A stretch of DNA of 5,220 bases from CAVPRW01 sp046727435 [NCBI: bacterium] (lineage in GTDB: Bacteria > Tectomicrobia > Entotheonellia > J063). Location: NCBI GenBank assembly GCA_046727435.1, contig JBKPCR010000209.1, positions 1-5,220 of the forward strand, given 5' to 3'. Shown in pieces: positions 1-5,220 of the stretch. A model generated the notes under the pieces. That model saw only the letters and a program-made list of their open reading frames with translations. It made no database searches and had not been told where the DNA came from. Position 1 is the stretch's first letter; each line of letters begins with the position of its first letter. The position numbers and the translations under genes are program-made.

Positions 1-1081
1 CACTGAAGGTCGGAGCCCCGTCGATGTACTCCCCACGGAACCCTGCCTGGCTCAAGGTTGGGTTCCCACAGGAGGCGCCGCCACAGTTCGGTGCCCGGAT
101 GCCGGACAGATACACCTGGGCATTCGGGTTGCGGCCCAGGGTGGCGATCAGGTTCGGTTCACAGGTAGCCGGTCCCGCGAGCCAGATATTATTCACCAGG
201 TTGTTCCGGGAAAGCCAGCCACCATTGCTGTCATTGTTCCCAGCCGTGCCGAACTGCGCCCCGTACTCGCAGCCCATCCAATTGAACATGATGTTGTTGA
301 CGAAATCGGTCAGTCCCTGCCCGGAGACCGGCTGCCTGACTTGGCTCGTCGTCAACAAGTTGTGGTGGAAGGAGAGGCGGGACTCTTCACTCCCCCAGCC
401 GTTTAAGGCCACGCCCATCGAGAGGGCCGGGTTGCCCTGCGGGTCGGTGTAATCCTGCTCGGTCTCCCCGACGCCGATCAAGGACCATTGCGTCGTGGCA
501 TCTAACGTGCCCGCGTACTCGTGGCTGACGTAGGGCGCCCACTGCATCGAGACGTGATCGATGATGATGTTATTGGGCTTCGAGGAGCCGTTGCCGTAGA
601 TCAAGAGGGAGAAGCCAGTTTGATAGAGCTCGGGGGTGCCACCATGGCTGGTGCGGATACGGATGTGCCGGATGATGATGTCGTGGACATCGTTCAGAAG
701 CTTGATCCCGAAGTTCCGGAGCTGAATCCCGCCACCAGGGGCCGTCTGCCCGGCCACGGTCAGGTAGCTCATGCTCGACCCGTTGACCGCGATATCCGAG
801 TTCAGGTTGATCGTGCCGCCTGTCGTAAAGACACAGGTCCGGGCGCCGGTCGCCGTCATACAAGCCCGTAGGCTGCCCGTACCGGAGTCATTCAGGTTCG
901 TGACTTTGATGACTCGGCCACCACGCCCCCCGACTGATTTCGCGCCAAAGCCTTCGGCGGTCGGGAACGCCTTGACCTCGGCATGGCCCACATGTGGATG
1001 CAAGCCGCCCACGGTAAAAAGCACGGCGATAATTATTGCGGATAAAGCGAGCTGATGCACAGTTTGCACTCTAATTCTCAT
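1..1081 (-). CDS. Secreted pectate lyase-like (PL1-type) beta-helix protein, 3' end off the window
   Basis: Seen: 360 codons are open from ATG (1081-1079) to the left edge, so the C-terminus is missing. Residues 1-34 look like a Sec signal peptide: a basic start (MRIRV), a hydrophobic core around residues 11-27 (LALSAIIIAVLF) and a likely cleavage after GHA34. The mature protein opens with AFPTAEGFGAKSVGGRGG, then KVTNLNDSGTGSLR, GGTINL and TVAGQTAPGGGIQL. This is the usual entry to secreted pectate lyase / parallel beta-helix proteins. Family-like motifs follow: IIIDHVSMQW (172-181), RLSFHHNLL (235-243) with R249-Q-P, and FVNNIMFNW (260-268). Known: PL1 enzymes cleave polygalacturonate by Ca-dependent beta-elimination with a catalytic Arg in an RxPxxR context. 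Here the first Arg (R249) is kept, but the second is replaced (V-S-G), so activity on pectin is uncertain. Inference: it is exported and acts on a uronate-rich polysaccharide, perhaps the cell's own. It lies divergent from the glycan genes on the right. The family assignment is firm and the substrate is not known. Confidence 0.88.
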   Translation of the reverse strand, partial: MRIRVQTVHQLALSAIIIAVLFTVGGLHPHVGHAEVKAFPTAEGFGAKSVGGRGGRVIKVTNLNDSGTGSLRACMTATGARTCVFTTGGTINLNSDIAVNGSSMSYLTVAGQTAPGGGIQLRNFGIKLLNDVHDIIIRHIRIRTSHGGTPELYQTGFSLLIYGNGSSKPNNIIIDHVSMQWAPYVSHEYAGTLDATTQWSLIGVGETEQDYTDPQGNPALSMGVALNGWGSEESRLSFHHNLLTTSQVRQPVSGQGLTDFVNNIMFNWMGCEYGAQFGTAGNNDSNGGWLSRNNLVNNIWLAGPATCEPNLIATLGRNPNAQVYLSGIRAPNCGGASCGNPTLSQAGFRGEYIDGAPTFS

Positions 1082-1086
1082 TTGAT

Positions 1087-1094
1087 CTTCCTTT
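1087..1094 (-). promoter_or_regulatory. Ribosome binding site of the pectate lyase-like gene
   Basis: On the minus strand AAAGGAAG stands five bases before the ATG at 1081, which fixes that start. Another ATG at 1103-1101 is out of frame and reaches a stop after ten codons. Confidence 0.7.
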
Positions 1095-1249
1095 CAGGAT
1101 CATGAGTTGAAGCCCTATGTATGTTGGAACCTATTGAGTCAAACATTTGAGCCGATATCGCTCTGCTCATGCCGGTTCCTATTTAGTTAGCCAACGAATG
1201 CACTCGCGATCTGATATGGAGAGCAAAATCAATACCGCTTCTTGATTTA

Positions 1250-1278
1250 TTGATAATTTAAGAGAAATTTTCGATAAT
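1250..1278 (+). promoter_or_regulatory. Near-consensus sigma-70-type promoter, rightward
   Basis: TTGATA (1250-1255) and GATAAT (1273-1278) each match the consensus hexamers at five of six positions and are separated by exactly 17 bases. They sit in an A/T-rich patch, which would favour melting. Transcription would begin near 1285. The first thing downstream is an intrinsic terminator, not a gene. The match is direct; activity is inferred. Confidence 0.55.
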
Positions 1279-1284
1279 CCACCT

Positions 1285-1335
1285 GTTGCCAGCAGCACCT
1301 GCGGCAAAGATTGCCAGGGACTGCTGCCTTTTTTT
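1285..1335 (+). ncRNA. Putative very short RNA (about 50 nt) or terminated leader
   Basis: This is the interval between the predicted start of the promoter at 1250-1278 and the end of the T tract. Apart from about five leading bases, the RNA would be one imperfect hairpin with a U tail. It contains no start codon with a reading frame of useful length. It could be a small regulatory RNA, an attenuated leader whose downstream gene was lost to the insertions at 1472-2410, or a roadblock insulating the lyase gene from its neighbour. I recognise no known family. Both ends are inferred from sequence signals only. Confidence 0.35.
1290..1335 (+). terminator. Intrinsic terminator, rightward
   Basis: The stem pairs CAGCAG (1290-1295) with CTGCTG (1321-1326), CCT (1298-1300) with AGG (1316-1318), and GGCAA (1303-1307) with TTGCC (1311-1315). 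The loop is AGA, with one 2x2 internal loop and a two-base bulge. It is followed by CC and seven T's (1329-1335). The opposite strand has no T run after the hairpin, so it works rightward only. No intact gene on the plus strand ends before it. Confidence 0.65.
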
Positions 1336-1479
1336 CCTAGTCAGGGGGTAAGCTGTCGATTGTGCTTCTGTCGCGGGGGTGCTTGGAGGAATTTTTGCGC
1401 GTATACTCTGCCTCGAAAACTAGGCATGGTCAGGAGGGGGGGAGAGTGTGTGGTGAACTTCAACTATCGTGGTAGGGAT

Positions 1480-1532
1480 GCCGGTCACCCGGCGCCGCCG
1501 GGCAGGGGGCGTGGTTACCCAGTCCCCTGCCC
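1480..1532. repeat. Two adjacent GC-rich inverted repeats
   Basis: GGGCAGGGG (1500-1508) pairs perfectly with CCCCTGCCC (1524-1532), with an inner TGG/CCA (1512-1514, 1519-1521). Next to it GCCGG (1480-1484) pairs with CCGGC (1489-1493); on the minus strand the loop reads GTGA, a GNRA tetraloop. An alternative CCCGGC/GCCGGG pairing (1488-1493 with 1497-1502) would compete with both. The position directly after the domain-V-like hairpin suggests domain VI and flanking structure of the intron remnant. Confidence 0.45.
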
Positions 1533-1536
1533 CATA

Positions 1537-1568
1537 GATCACACCTGCAGATTTCCCGCACGGCGCTC
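1537..1568 (-). other. Degenerate group II intron domain V-like hairpin
   Basis: On the minus strand the 32-base element starts GAGC, has a TGCGG arm, a GAAA loop and a TCTGCA return arm, then a two-base bulge and ends in GATC. Domain V is a stem of about 34 bases with a 5' GAGC (part of the AGC catalytic triad), a GNRA loop and a two-base bulge on the 3' arm. The lower-middle stem here has lost pairs (GCCG against TGT), so it is probably not catalytic. Confidence 0.42.
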
Positions 1569-1581
1569 TTTAGAGCATGGT

Positions 1582-1746
1582 TCACAACTCGGTATACGCC
1601 TGAGAGTCTGCACAGGTGATGGATAGTTTAGGTCGTCGGGGACGGCTCTGTTTGAGCTTCTGGAACTTCTCCCACACCCCTTCGCCGTCCTGACTGTGCC
1701 GACTGAAGGTTTTCCGCCAGAGCTTCTCGGTAAGTCGGTAGTGGAT
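1582..1746 (-). pseudogene. C-terminal fragment of a group II intron reverse transcriptase/maturase
   Basis: Fifty-four codons are open between a TGA (1749-1747) and a TGA (1584-1582), with no start codon. The peptide contains KLWRKTFSRHSQDG, then VWEKFQKL, then RPRRPKL, and is rich in basic and aromatic residues. This pattern (L-W..T..RRSQ..., WEKFQ, a run of R/P) is what I expect in the last residues of group II intron-encoded proteins, after the maturase (X) domain. The fingers and palm with the YxDD motif are not present anywhere in the window. The stop lies 13 bases before the domain-V-like hairpin, the usual arrangement. The short length limits certainty; chance resemblance is the alternative. 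Confidence 0.42.
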
Positions 1747-1762
1747 TCATCTCATCTTAGTA

Positions 1763-1954
1763 GTCTTTCGGGCGACACTGCACACGCTGGGGGATGCCTC
1801 CATCCGGCCCTTGACGGCGTTGGCCCAGCGCATCGGTTTGGCCGAGGTCGACGCAGCGGCTCTGGTCGTCCCAACGGAGGGGCTGCCGACCTCAGCCGAT
1901 CTGCCCGCGGTGGCGCCGGTACCGGCACCTGTTTCCTATCTTTTGCCACGGGGG
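1763..1954 (+). other. Unassigned coding-like open stretch ending at TGA
   Basis: One frame is open for 64 codons up to TGA (1955-1957), with an upstream stop at about 1739. The peptide has no obvious start. It reads like protein rather than noise: a helical part (ALAQRIGLAEVDAAALVV) followed by a Pro/Ala-rich linker (LPAVAPVPAPVSYLLPRG), with G/C at most third positions. I do not recognise it. It could be the remains of a gene that was interrupted, or the 5' part of the neighbouring IS element in altered form. Its end overlaps the start of recognisable IS630 sequence in another frame. Confidence 0.22.
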
Positions 1955-2410
1955 TGAGCTGTCACCCCACGCACGTCTCGAAGCTCTTGCGCAGCCTGGG
2001 CTGGAGCTGTCAGGTGCCCGCGCGTCGGGCCATCCAGCGCGACGAACAGGCCATTGCCGACTGGAAGCGCTCCCAGTGGCCGGCGATAAACAAAAGCCCG
2101 ACGTCTTGGGGCCCATCTCGCCTGCCTGGATGAGAGCGGCTTTCTGCTCATGCCTACGCGCTGATGTACCTGGGCATCCGAGGGCCAGACACCGCTCATG
2201 TCCTATAACTATAAACACGAGCGGCTCTCCATCGTGGCTGCCCTCACCGTGTCCCCGAAACGGCAGCACATGGGGCTCTACCACCGCTGGCAGCGGGGTA
2301 ACTTCCAGGACGTGGACGTGACTGACTTCCTGTGGGCGCTCTTGCGACAGGTGCAGGGGCCCGTCCTGCTGCTCTGGGACCGTGGCTCCATTCACAAGGG
2401 CCCTGCGATT
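1936..2410 (+). pseudogene. IS630-family transposase remnant, frameshifted and truncated at both ends
   Basis: Three reading frames together give one IS630-type (DDE) transposase. Positions 1936 to about 2090 encode VSCHPTHVSKLLRSLGW and RRAIQRDEQAIADWK, the end of the DNA-binding part. Positions 2086-2128, in a second frame, encode KPDVLGPISPAW. Positions 2126-2410, in a third frame, encode LDESGFLLMPTR with the first catalytic Asp (2129-2131), then after a TGA (2162-2164) CTWASEGQTP, ALTVSPKRQHMGLYHRW, and LLLWDRGSIHKG with the second catalytic Asp. The second shift looks like loss of one copy of a CTGG repeat (GCCTGGATGAG where GCCTGGCTGGATGAG is expected). The TGA looks like CGA changed by one transition. 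The third catalytic acidic residue and the C-terminus are gone, as is the N-terminus. No terminal inverted repeats are recognisable. It is dead as a transposase. Similarity is judged from recalled family motifs. Confidence 0.82.
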
Positions 2411-2644
2411 GCTGATGTTGGCGATGTTGCGTTTCTCGTCGAAGATGGCAAGACCGGCTTTGTCGTACCCCGCGGAGACGAGGCGGCACTCCTCGCACGT
2501 CTGGTGACCCTGATGACCGATCACGAGCTGTGCCGGCGAATGGGAGAGGCTGGTCGAGCGAAGGCTGAACGGCAGTTTGGATTGGATCGTCTCGTTTCGG
2601 AAACGTTGGCTGCCTATCGGGTTATGGAATGGAAGGGTGCCTAA
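2411..2644 (+). pseudogene. C-terminal fragment of a GT4-type glycosyltransferase, fused in frame to the IS630 remnant
   Basis: About 77 codons encode DVGDVAFLVEDGKTGFVVP, then GDEAALLARLVTLM, RRMGEAGRAKAERQF and a final helix to the stop. This is the standard end of GT-B fold, GT4 family enzymes: the nucleotide-sugar binding segment E-D-G-x-T-G-F-V-V-P plus closing helices. Roughly the first 300 residues of a normal enzyme are missing. The frame continues upstream without a stop into IS630 transposase sequence, and an ATG at 2198 would give a 148-residue chimera; this is unlikely to be functional because neither domain is complete. The junction lies near 2405-2414. The stop is two bases before asnB, so this was the gene before asnB in the operon. 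Confidence 0.82.
2631..2637 (+). promoter_or_regulatory. Ribosome binding site choosing the asnB start at 2647
   Basis: GGAAGGG lies inside the end of the glycosyltransferase fragment, nine bases before the ATG at 2647. It supports that start over the in-frame ATG at 2629, which would add six residues ahead of the catalytic cysteine. Reading of the upstream fragment may be coupled to that of asnB. Confidence 0.6.
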
Positions 2645-2646
2645 GC

Positions 2647-4557
2647 ATGTGTGGGATTGCAGGATGGCTGGGAACCTTGCCGGACGGTGGAAAATATGGC
2701 GCTCGCATGGTGCACGCTCTGCGCCATCGGGGCCCTGACGCGCATGGCACCCAGGCATGGCCTGAGGCCACTCTCATTCACACGCGCCTCAGCATCATCG
2801 ACTTGTCGCCAACTGGAGCGCAACCGATGGCGAACGAAGACGGAACTGTCTGGACCGTCTTCAATGGCGAGATCTACAACCACCACGAACTCCGTCGTCA
2901 GCTCGAGGCTCGTGGCCACGTATTCAAAGGACGCTCGGATACCGAGGTCTTGCCTCACCTCTATGCGGAGGAGGGTTCGGGGTTCGTGAGCAAGTTGCGT
3001 GGCATGTTCGCGCTGGCGATCTATGACACGCGAACCCGAACGTTGCTGTTGGCCCGAGACCGTTTCGGGATCAAACCCCTATTTTATGCACCAGGGACTG
3101 AGCGGCTCATTTTCGCCAGCGAGATCAGGGCACTGCTCGAGTTGCCTGGTATCGACGCCCGGCCTGACAGGCAGGCCATCTATGATTTCGCCGCACTCTT
3201 TTACATCCCTGCGCCAGAGACATTTTATGCCGGCATTCGGGCTCTACAACCGGGGGAGATGCTCGAGGCCAGGTTCGATGTTCACGGAATCTCGTATAAA
3301 ATACGCACCTATCATCAATGGACAATTGCTCCTAACATCACGATGACACTGGATCAAGCCGAGGATCGAACCGCAGAGCTGTTGATGGCCGCCGTAAGGC
3401 CGCAAATGGAAAGCGACGTGCCTCTTGGCACGCTCCTCAGTGGCGGCATCGATTCCTCTCTAGTGAGCGTTGCGGCGCAGGCTGCCCTGAGCGACCAGCT
3501 GCAAACGTTCAATGTCCGCTTCGCAGAGCAGGAGTATGACGAGACCTGGGCAGCGGTGGCAGTGGCTCAGCATATTAGCAGTCGTCACGAGACTTTGGAC
3601 ATGGACGACATCCCAGGCACCTGGGACTACATAACAGACCTGCTCCTGCATGCCGGCCAGCCCTTTGCTGACACCTCACTCTTTGCCGTCAACGCCGTGT
3701 GTCGACTGATGCGGCGGCACGTGACAGTCGCACTCTCTGGGGATGGCGGTGATGAGGGCTTCGGTGGATATGCCCTCTACCGGCGGATTGCGAGCATTAC
3801 CCGCTGGCAAACATTACCCAGACCAATCTGGCGTGGAGCCTCTGTTGCGCTAGTACCTTTGGAGCGCCTCGCGGTTGTGCCCAAGCGTTTGCCCCAACGG
3901 ATTAGAGAACTCGCTGGTGCCGACGATACAGCTATCATTCAAAATTTATTGTGCTGGGTGCGCGAGGAAGAACACAGATCTCTTTGCCGGGATATGGATG
4001 CCCTCCCTGTGCGCAGACTGTTTGAGCCCCAGTGGGAGCATGCTCTGCGACCAAGTGCTTCCCGCCTCGAGCGTCTCTCTGCACATGCAACAGAGATCTA
4101 CACCCGGTTGCTCTTGCCGAACGATTTTCTTTTCAAGGTAGACACGGCAAGCATGCGGGAAAGCCTCGAAGTTCGCGTTCCGATGTTGGACGAAGAGCTG
4201 TTTGCTTTCGGTCTCTCCCTGCCGCACGACCTCAAAGTGAAAGGGCGGATGCGCAAGAGGGTTTTACGCGCGGTTGCGAAGAGCTGGCTCCCGCCTGCGG
4301 TTGCTAGCAAACCGAAGAGGGGGTTTGAGATTCCAGTGGATAGCTGGGTTCATGCGGATTTCAAGATGCGCTTGAGGGATGCCCTGCTTGGTCCGTCCAG
4401 TAAGTTGCCTGAGTTCTTTCAGCCGGAAGCCTATCAACCCATGCTGGAAGCCTTTTGTGCGGGGCGTCCCTGTCCCGGTATCTCCCGGCAAGGCCTCTAT
4501 CAAAGGGCTATCATGCTCCTGTCCGTGCATTTGGTGCTGTGTACCAGCAGTGCATAA
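2647..4557 (+). CDS. asnB: Asparagine synthetase (glutamine-hydrolysing) family amidotransferase of a glycan locus
   Basis: This is a complete protein of 636 residues. I start it at the second in-frame ATG because Cys2 must follow the initiator Met: after Met removal it is the nucleophile of class II glutaminases. The N-terminal glutaminase domain (about 1-200) shows MCGIAGW, RHRGPD (26-31), TRLSIIDLS (46-54), FNGEIYN (72-78), SDTE (97-100) and LARDRFGIKPLFY (135-147). The synthetase domain has the ATP-pyrophosphatase P-loop SGGIDS (265-270), LSGDGGDE (363-370), and KVDTASMRESLEVRVPMLDE (497-516). All key motifs are intact. Known reaction: glutamine-derived ammonia plus ATP amidates aspartate by way of an acyl-adenylate. 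Homologues of about 600-640 residues are common in capsule, O-antigen and exosortase/EPS clusters, where they may amidate a sugar carboxylate or a glycan-associated acid instead. The position between two glycosyltransferase genes favours that role (inference). It is cytoplasmic. The relation to the housekeeping enzyme cannot be settled from one copy. Confidence 0.93.
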   Translation: MCGIAGWLGTLPDGGKYGARMVHALRHRGPDAHGTQAWPEATLIHTRLSIIDLSPTGAQPMANEDGTVWTVFNGEIYNHHELRRQLEARGHVFKGRSDTEVLPHLYAEEGSGFVSKLRGMFALAIYDTRTRTLLLARDRFGIKPLFYAPGTERLIFASEIRALLELPGIDARPDRQAIYDFAALFYIPAPETFYAGIRALQPGEMLEARFDVHGISYKIRTYHQWTIAPNITMTLDQAEDRTAELLMAAVRPQMESDVPLGTLLSGGIDSSLVSVAAQAALSDQLQTFNVRFAEQEYDETWAAVAVAQHISSRHETLDMDDIPGTWDYITDLLLHAGQPFADTSLFAVNAVCRLMRRHVTVALSGDGGDEGFGGYALYRRIASITRWQTLPRPIWRGASVALVPLERLAVVPKRLPQRIRELAGADDTAIIQNLLCWVREEEHRSLCRDMDALPVRRLFEPQWEHALRPSASRLERLSAHATEIYTRLLLPNDFLFKVDTASMRESLEVRVPMLDEELFAFGLSLPHDLKVKGRMRKRVLRAVAKSWLPPAVASKPKRGFEIPVDSWVHADFKMRLRDALLGPSSKLPEFFQPEAYQPMLEAFCAGRPCPGISRQGLYQRAIMLLSVHLVLCTSSA

Positions 4558-4585
4558 GGTGAATCATCAACGTTGCAGCTGCAAA

Positions 4586-4591
4586 GGGAGG
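4586..4591 (+). promoter_or_regulatory. Strong Shine-Dalgarno before the second glycosyltransferase, unusually close to its ATG
   Basis: GGGAGG is a strong ribosome binding core, but only three bases separate it from ATG 4595-4597. Alternatives are a GTG at 4559 (no good site before it), TTG at 4604 (better spacing), or ATG 4676 (Met28, right before the conserved fold, but with a weak site). The ATG at 4620, preceded by GGGGAAGG, is out of frame and soon stops. Confidence 0.5.
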
Positions 4592-4594
4592 TGT

Positions 4595-5220
4595 ATGGCT
4601 GGTTTGCTGGGGAAGGATCATGCCGTCTGGAGTAGCCCAGAAGCACCACATGCCTCAGGTGCAGCCGAGCCTGAAATGAAACTCCCCGTGCTTCTGGTTG
4701 GCAACTTTCTCTCCTCTACATTAGGCAATCGAAGTGTTTGTGAAGACTTAGCTGTCCGGCTGGCAGTGTCTCACTGGCCGGTACTGACCACTTCCACAAG
4801 GCAAGGTCGCCTGCCTCGCTTACTCGATATGGTCAGCCTGGCCTGGTGCAGGCGGCATGACTACGCTGTTGCCCAGGTCGATGTCTTCAGTGGGCTGGCC
4901 TTTATGTGGGCTGAGGCCGTATGTCAAATACTCCGTTGGGCTGGCAAACCTTACATCCTTACGTTGCATGGTGGTAACTTACCCGCTTTTGCTCAGAGCT
5001 GGCCAAGACGTGTGCGCCATTTACTCTGTTCTGCTGCTGTTGTCACCACACCCTCACGCTATTTGCTCGAAAACATGGCATATTATTGTACTAATCTGCG
5101 TCTTCTGCCTAATCCACTGGATCTAAGCACTTACAAGTTTACATTGCGTAAACAACTTCAACCTTCTCTGGTTTGGCTACGAGCCTTCCACTCCATCTAT
5201 AACCCTTCACTGGCCCCCCA
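4595..5220 (+). CDS. GT4-type glycosyltransferase, N-terminal part (3' end off the window)
   Basis: The frame is open for 208 codons to the right edge. After a poorly conserved leader (1-28) the fold begins with MKLPVLLVGNFLSS (28-41) and GNRSVCEDLAVRLA (44-57), the first beta strand and glycine loop of a GT-B N-domain. Then come AQVDVFSGLAFMWAEAV (93-109), ILTLHGGNLPAF (121-132, a typical acceptor-side H-G-G segment), TTPSRYLLENM (151-161) and LLPNPLDLSTY (170-180, the linker into the C-domain). The last stretch SLVWLRAFHSIYNPSLAP (191-208) is the start of the donor-binding domain. There are no membrane segments, so it is cytoplasmic or peripheral, adding a sugar from a nucleotide donor to a growing glycan or lipid carrier. 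Donor and acceptor cannot be told. It follows asnB by 37 bases without a terminator, so the two are probably co-transcribed. The start is uncertain (ATG 4595 or 4676). The codon mix is visibly more A/T-rich than in asnB. Confidence 0.85.
   Translation, partial: MAGLLGKDHAVWSSPEAPHASGAAEPEMKLPVLLVGNFLSSTLGNRSVCEDLAVRLAVSHWPVLTTSTRQGRLPRLLDMVSLAWCRRHDYAVAQVDVFSGLAFMWAEAVCQILRWAGKPYILTLHGGNLPAFAQSWPRRVRHLLCSAAVVTTPSRYLLENMAYYCTNLRLLPNPLDLSTYKFTLRKQLQPSLVWLRAFHSIYNPSLAP

Larger units (their letters stand above)
1082..1471. other. Intergenic region with a mini transcription unit; no protein gene seen
   Basis: No frame here looks coding. Leftward, toward the lyase gene, the only promoter-like match is weak: TTGACT (1142-1137) with TACATA (1121-1116) at a 15-base spacing. 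A palindrome CGATATCG (1153-1160), flanked by near-matching GAG/CTC arms, lies just upstream of it and could be an operator, though this may be chance. Positions 1225-1280 are strikingly A/T-rich compared with the surroundings and hold the rightward promoter listed separately. Positions 1340-1470 contain G-runs (for example 1434-1442) and nothing I can name. Confidence 0.5.
1472..1746 (-). mobile_element. Decayed 3' end of a group II intron
   Basis: Read leftward, three things occur in the order expected of a bacterial group II intron 3' end. First is an open frame resembling the tail of the intron-encoded reverse transcriptase (1746-1582). Next is a domain-V-like hairpin (1568-1537). Last come GC-rich hairpins ending in CCCTAC (1477-1472), which fits the AY ending of such introns. 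The 5' half and most of the reverse transcriptase are absent; the element is cut off at or before 1747 by a stop and unrelated sequence. Each part is degenerate, so the identification rests on their co-occurrence and order. Confidence 0.45.

Noticed and set aside
521-871. Plus-strand open frames within 1-1055
   Set aside because: They are antisense shadows of the pectate lyase-like gene, whose signal peptide and family motifs are clear.
1383-1398. Sigma-54-like GG-N10-GC (TTGG...TTTTGC), rightward
   Set aside because: Only the GG and TTGC match; the rest of the -24 box does not, and no gene follows for hundreds of bases. Sigma-54 control is known in some exosortase/EPS systems, but this match is weak enough to be chance.
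1480-1532. GC-rich hairpins as a rho-independent terminator
   Set aside because: No T tract follows on either strand; the position after the domain-V-like element explains them better as intron 3' structure.
1480-1532. CRISPR array or other tandem repeats
   Set aside because: The paired GC-rich segments are single inverted repeats; I saw no regularly spaced direct repeats anywhere in the window, and no tRNA or rRNA gene.
2629-2646. Upstream ATG start for asnB (six extra residues)
   Set aside because: It would bury the catalytic Cys behind six residues; the ATG at 2647 has a suitable ribosome binding site and gives the required Met-Cys-Gly start.
1892-2758. Long open frame on the minus strand (288 codons)
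   Set aside because: It runs antisense to the IS630 remnant, the glycosyltransferase fragment and the start of asnB, all of which have recognisable protein motifs on the plus strand; its own product has no motif I know.

Overview
The window reads as bacterial, probably Gram-negative, environmental, and moderately GC-rich. It lies at the edge of an extracellular-polysaccharide or surface-glycan locus. Two divergent blocks of intact coding sequence face away from each other and are separated by about 1.3 kb of mobile-element debris. No marker fixes the taxon. A secreted pectate-lyase-like protein, an AsnB-type amidotransferase and GT4 glycosyltransferases together resemble glycan and exosortase-type loci in Nitrospirota, NC10 or Proteobacteria, but that is only an inference.

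Left block (1-1081, minus strand): the N-terminal 360 residues of an exported right-handed parallel beta-helix protein of the pectate lyase / PL1 type. It has a clear signal peptide and a good ribosome binding site, and it runs off the left edge.

Middle (1082-2410): this region has no intact gene. It contains (a) the upstream region of the lyase gene; (b) a compact plus-strand cassette with a near-consensus sigma-70 promoter (TTGATA-17-GATAAT) about 7 bases before an RNA whose whole length is essentially one intrinsic terminator hairpin plus seven T's, predicting a transcript of about 50 nt; (c) on the minus strand, what looks like the decayed 3' end of a group II intron, with the tail of its reverse transcriptase, a degenerate domain-V-like hairpin and GC-rich 3' hairpins; (d) an unassigned coding-like stretch; and (e) on the plus strand, a broken IS630-family transposase with two frameshifts, a TGA and the C-terminal half missing.

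Right block (2411-5220, plus strand): the IS630 remnant is joined in frame to the last 77 or so codons of a GT4-type glycosyltransferase, so a deletion or recombination removed most of that enzyme. Two bases after its stop begins a complete 636-residue asparagine synthetase (glutamine-hydrolysing) family protein. A second GT4-type glycosyltransferase follows after 37 bases and runs off the right edge. The order GT - asnB - GT with tight spacing is an operon for building or decorating a surface glycan, and its left end was eroded by insertion sequences.

I found no convincing new multi-gene system. The most interesting objects are the mini promoter-terminator transcription unit, the in-frame IS630/glycosyltransferase junction, and the layered intron and IS remnants.
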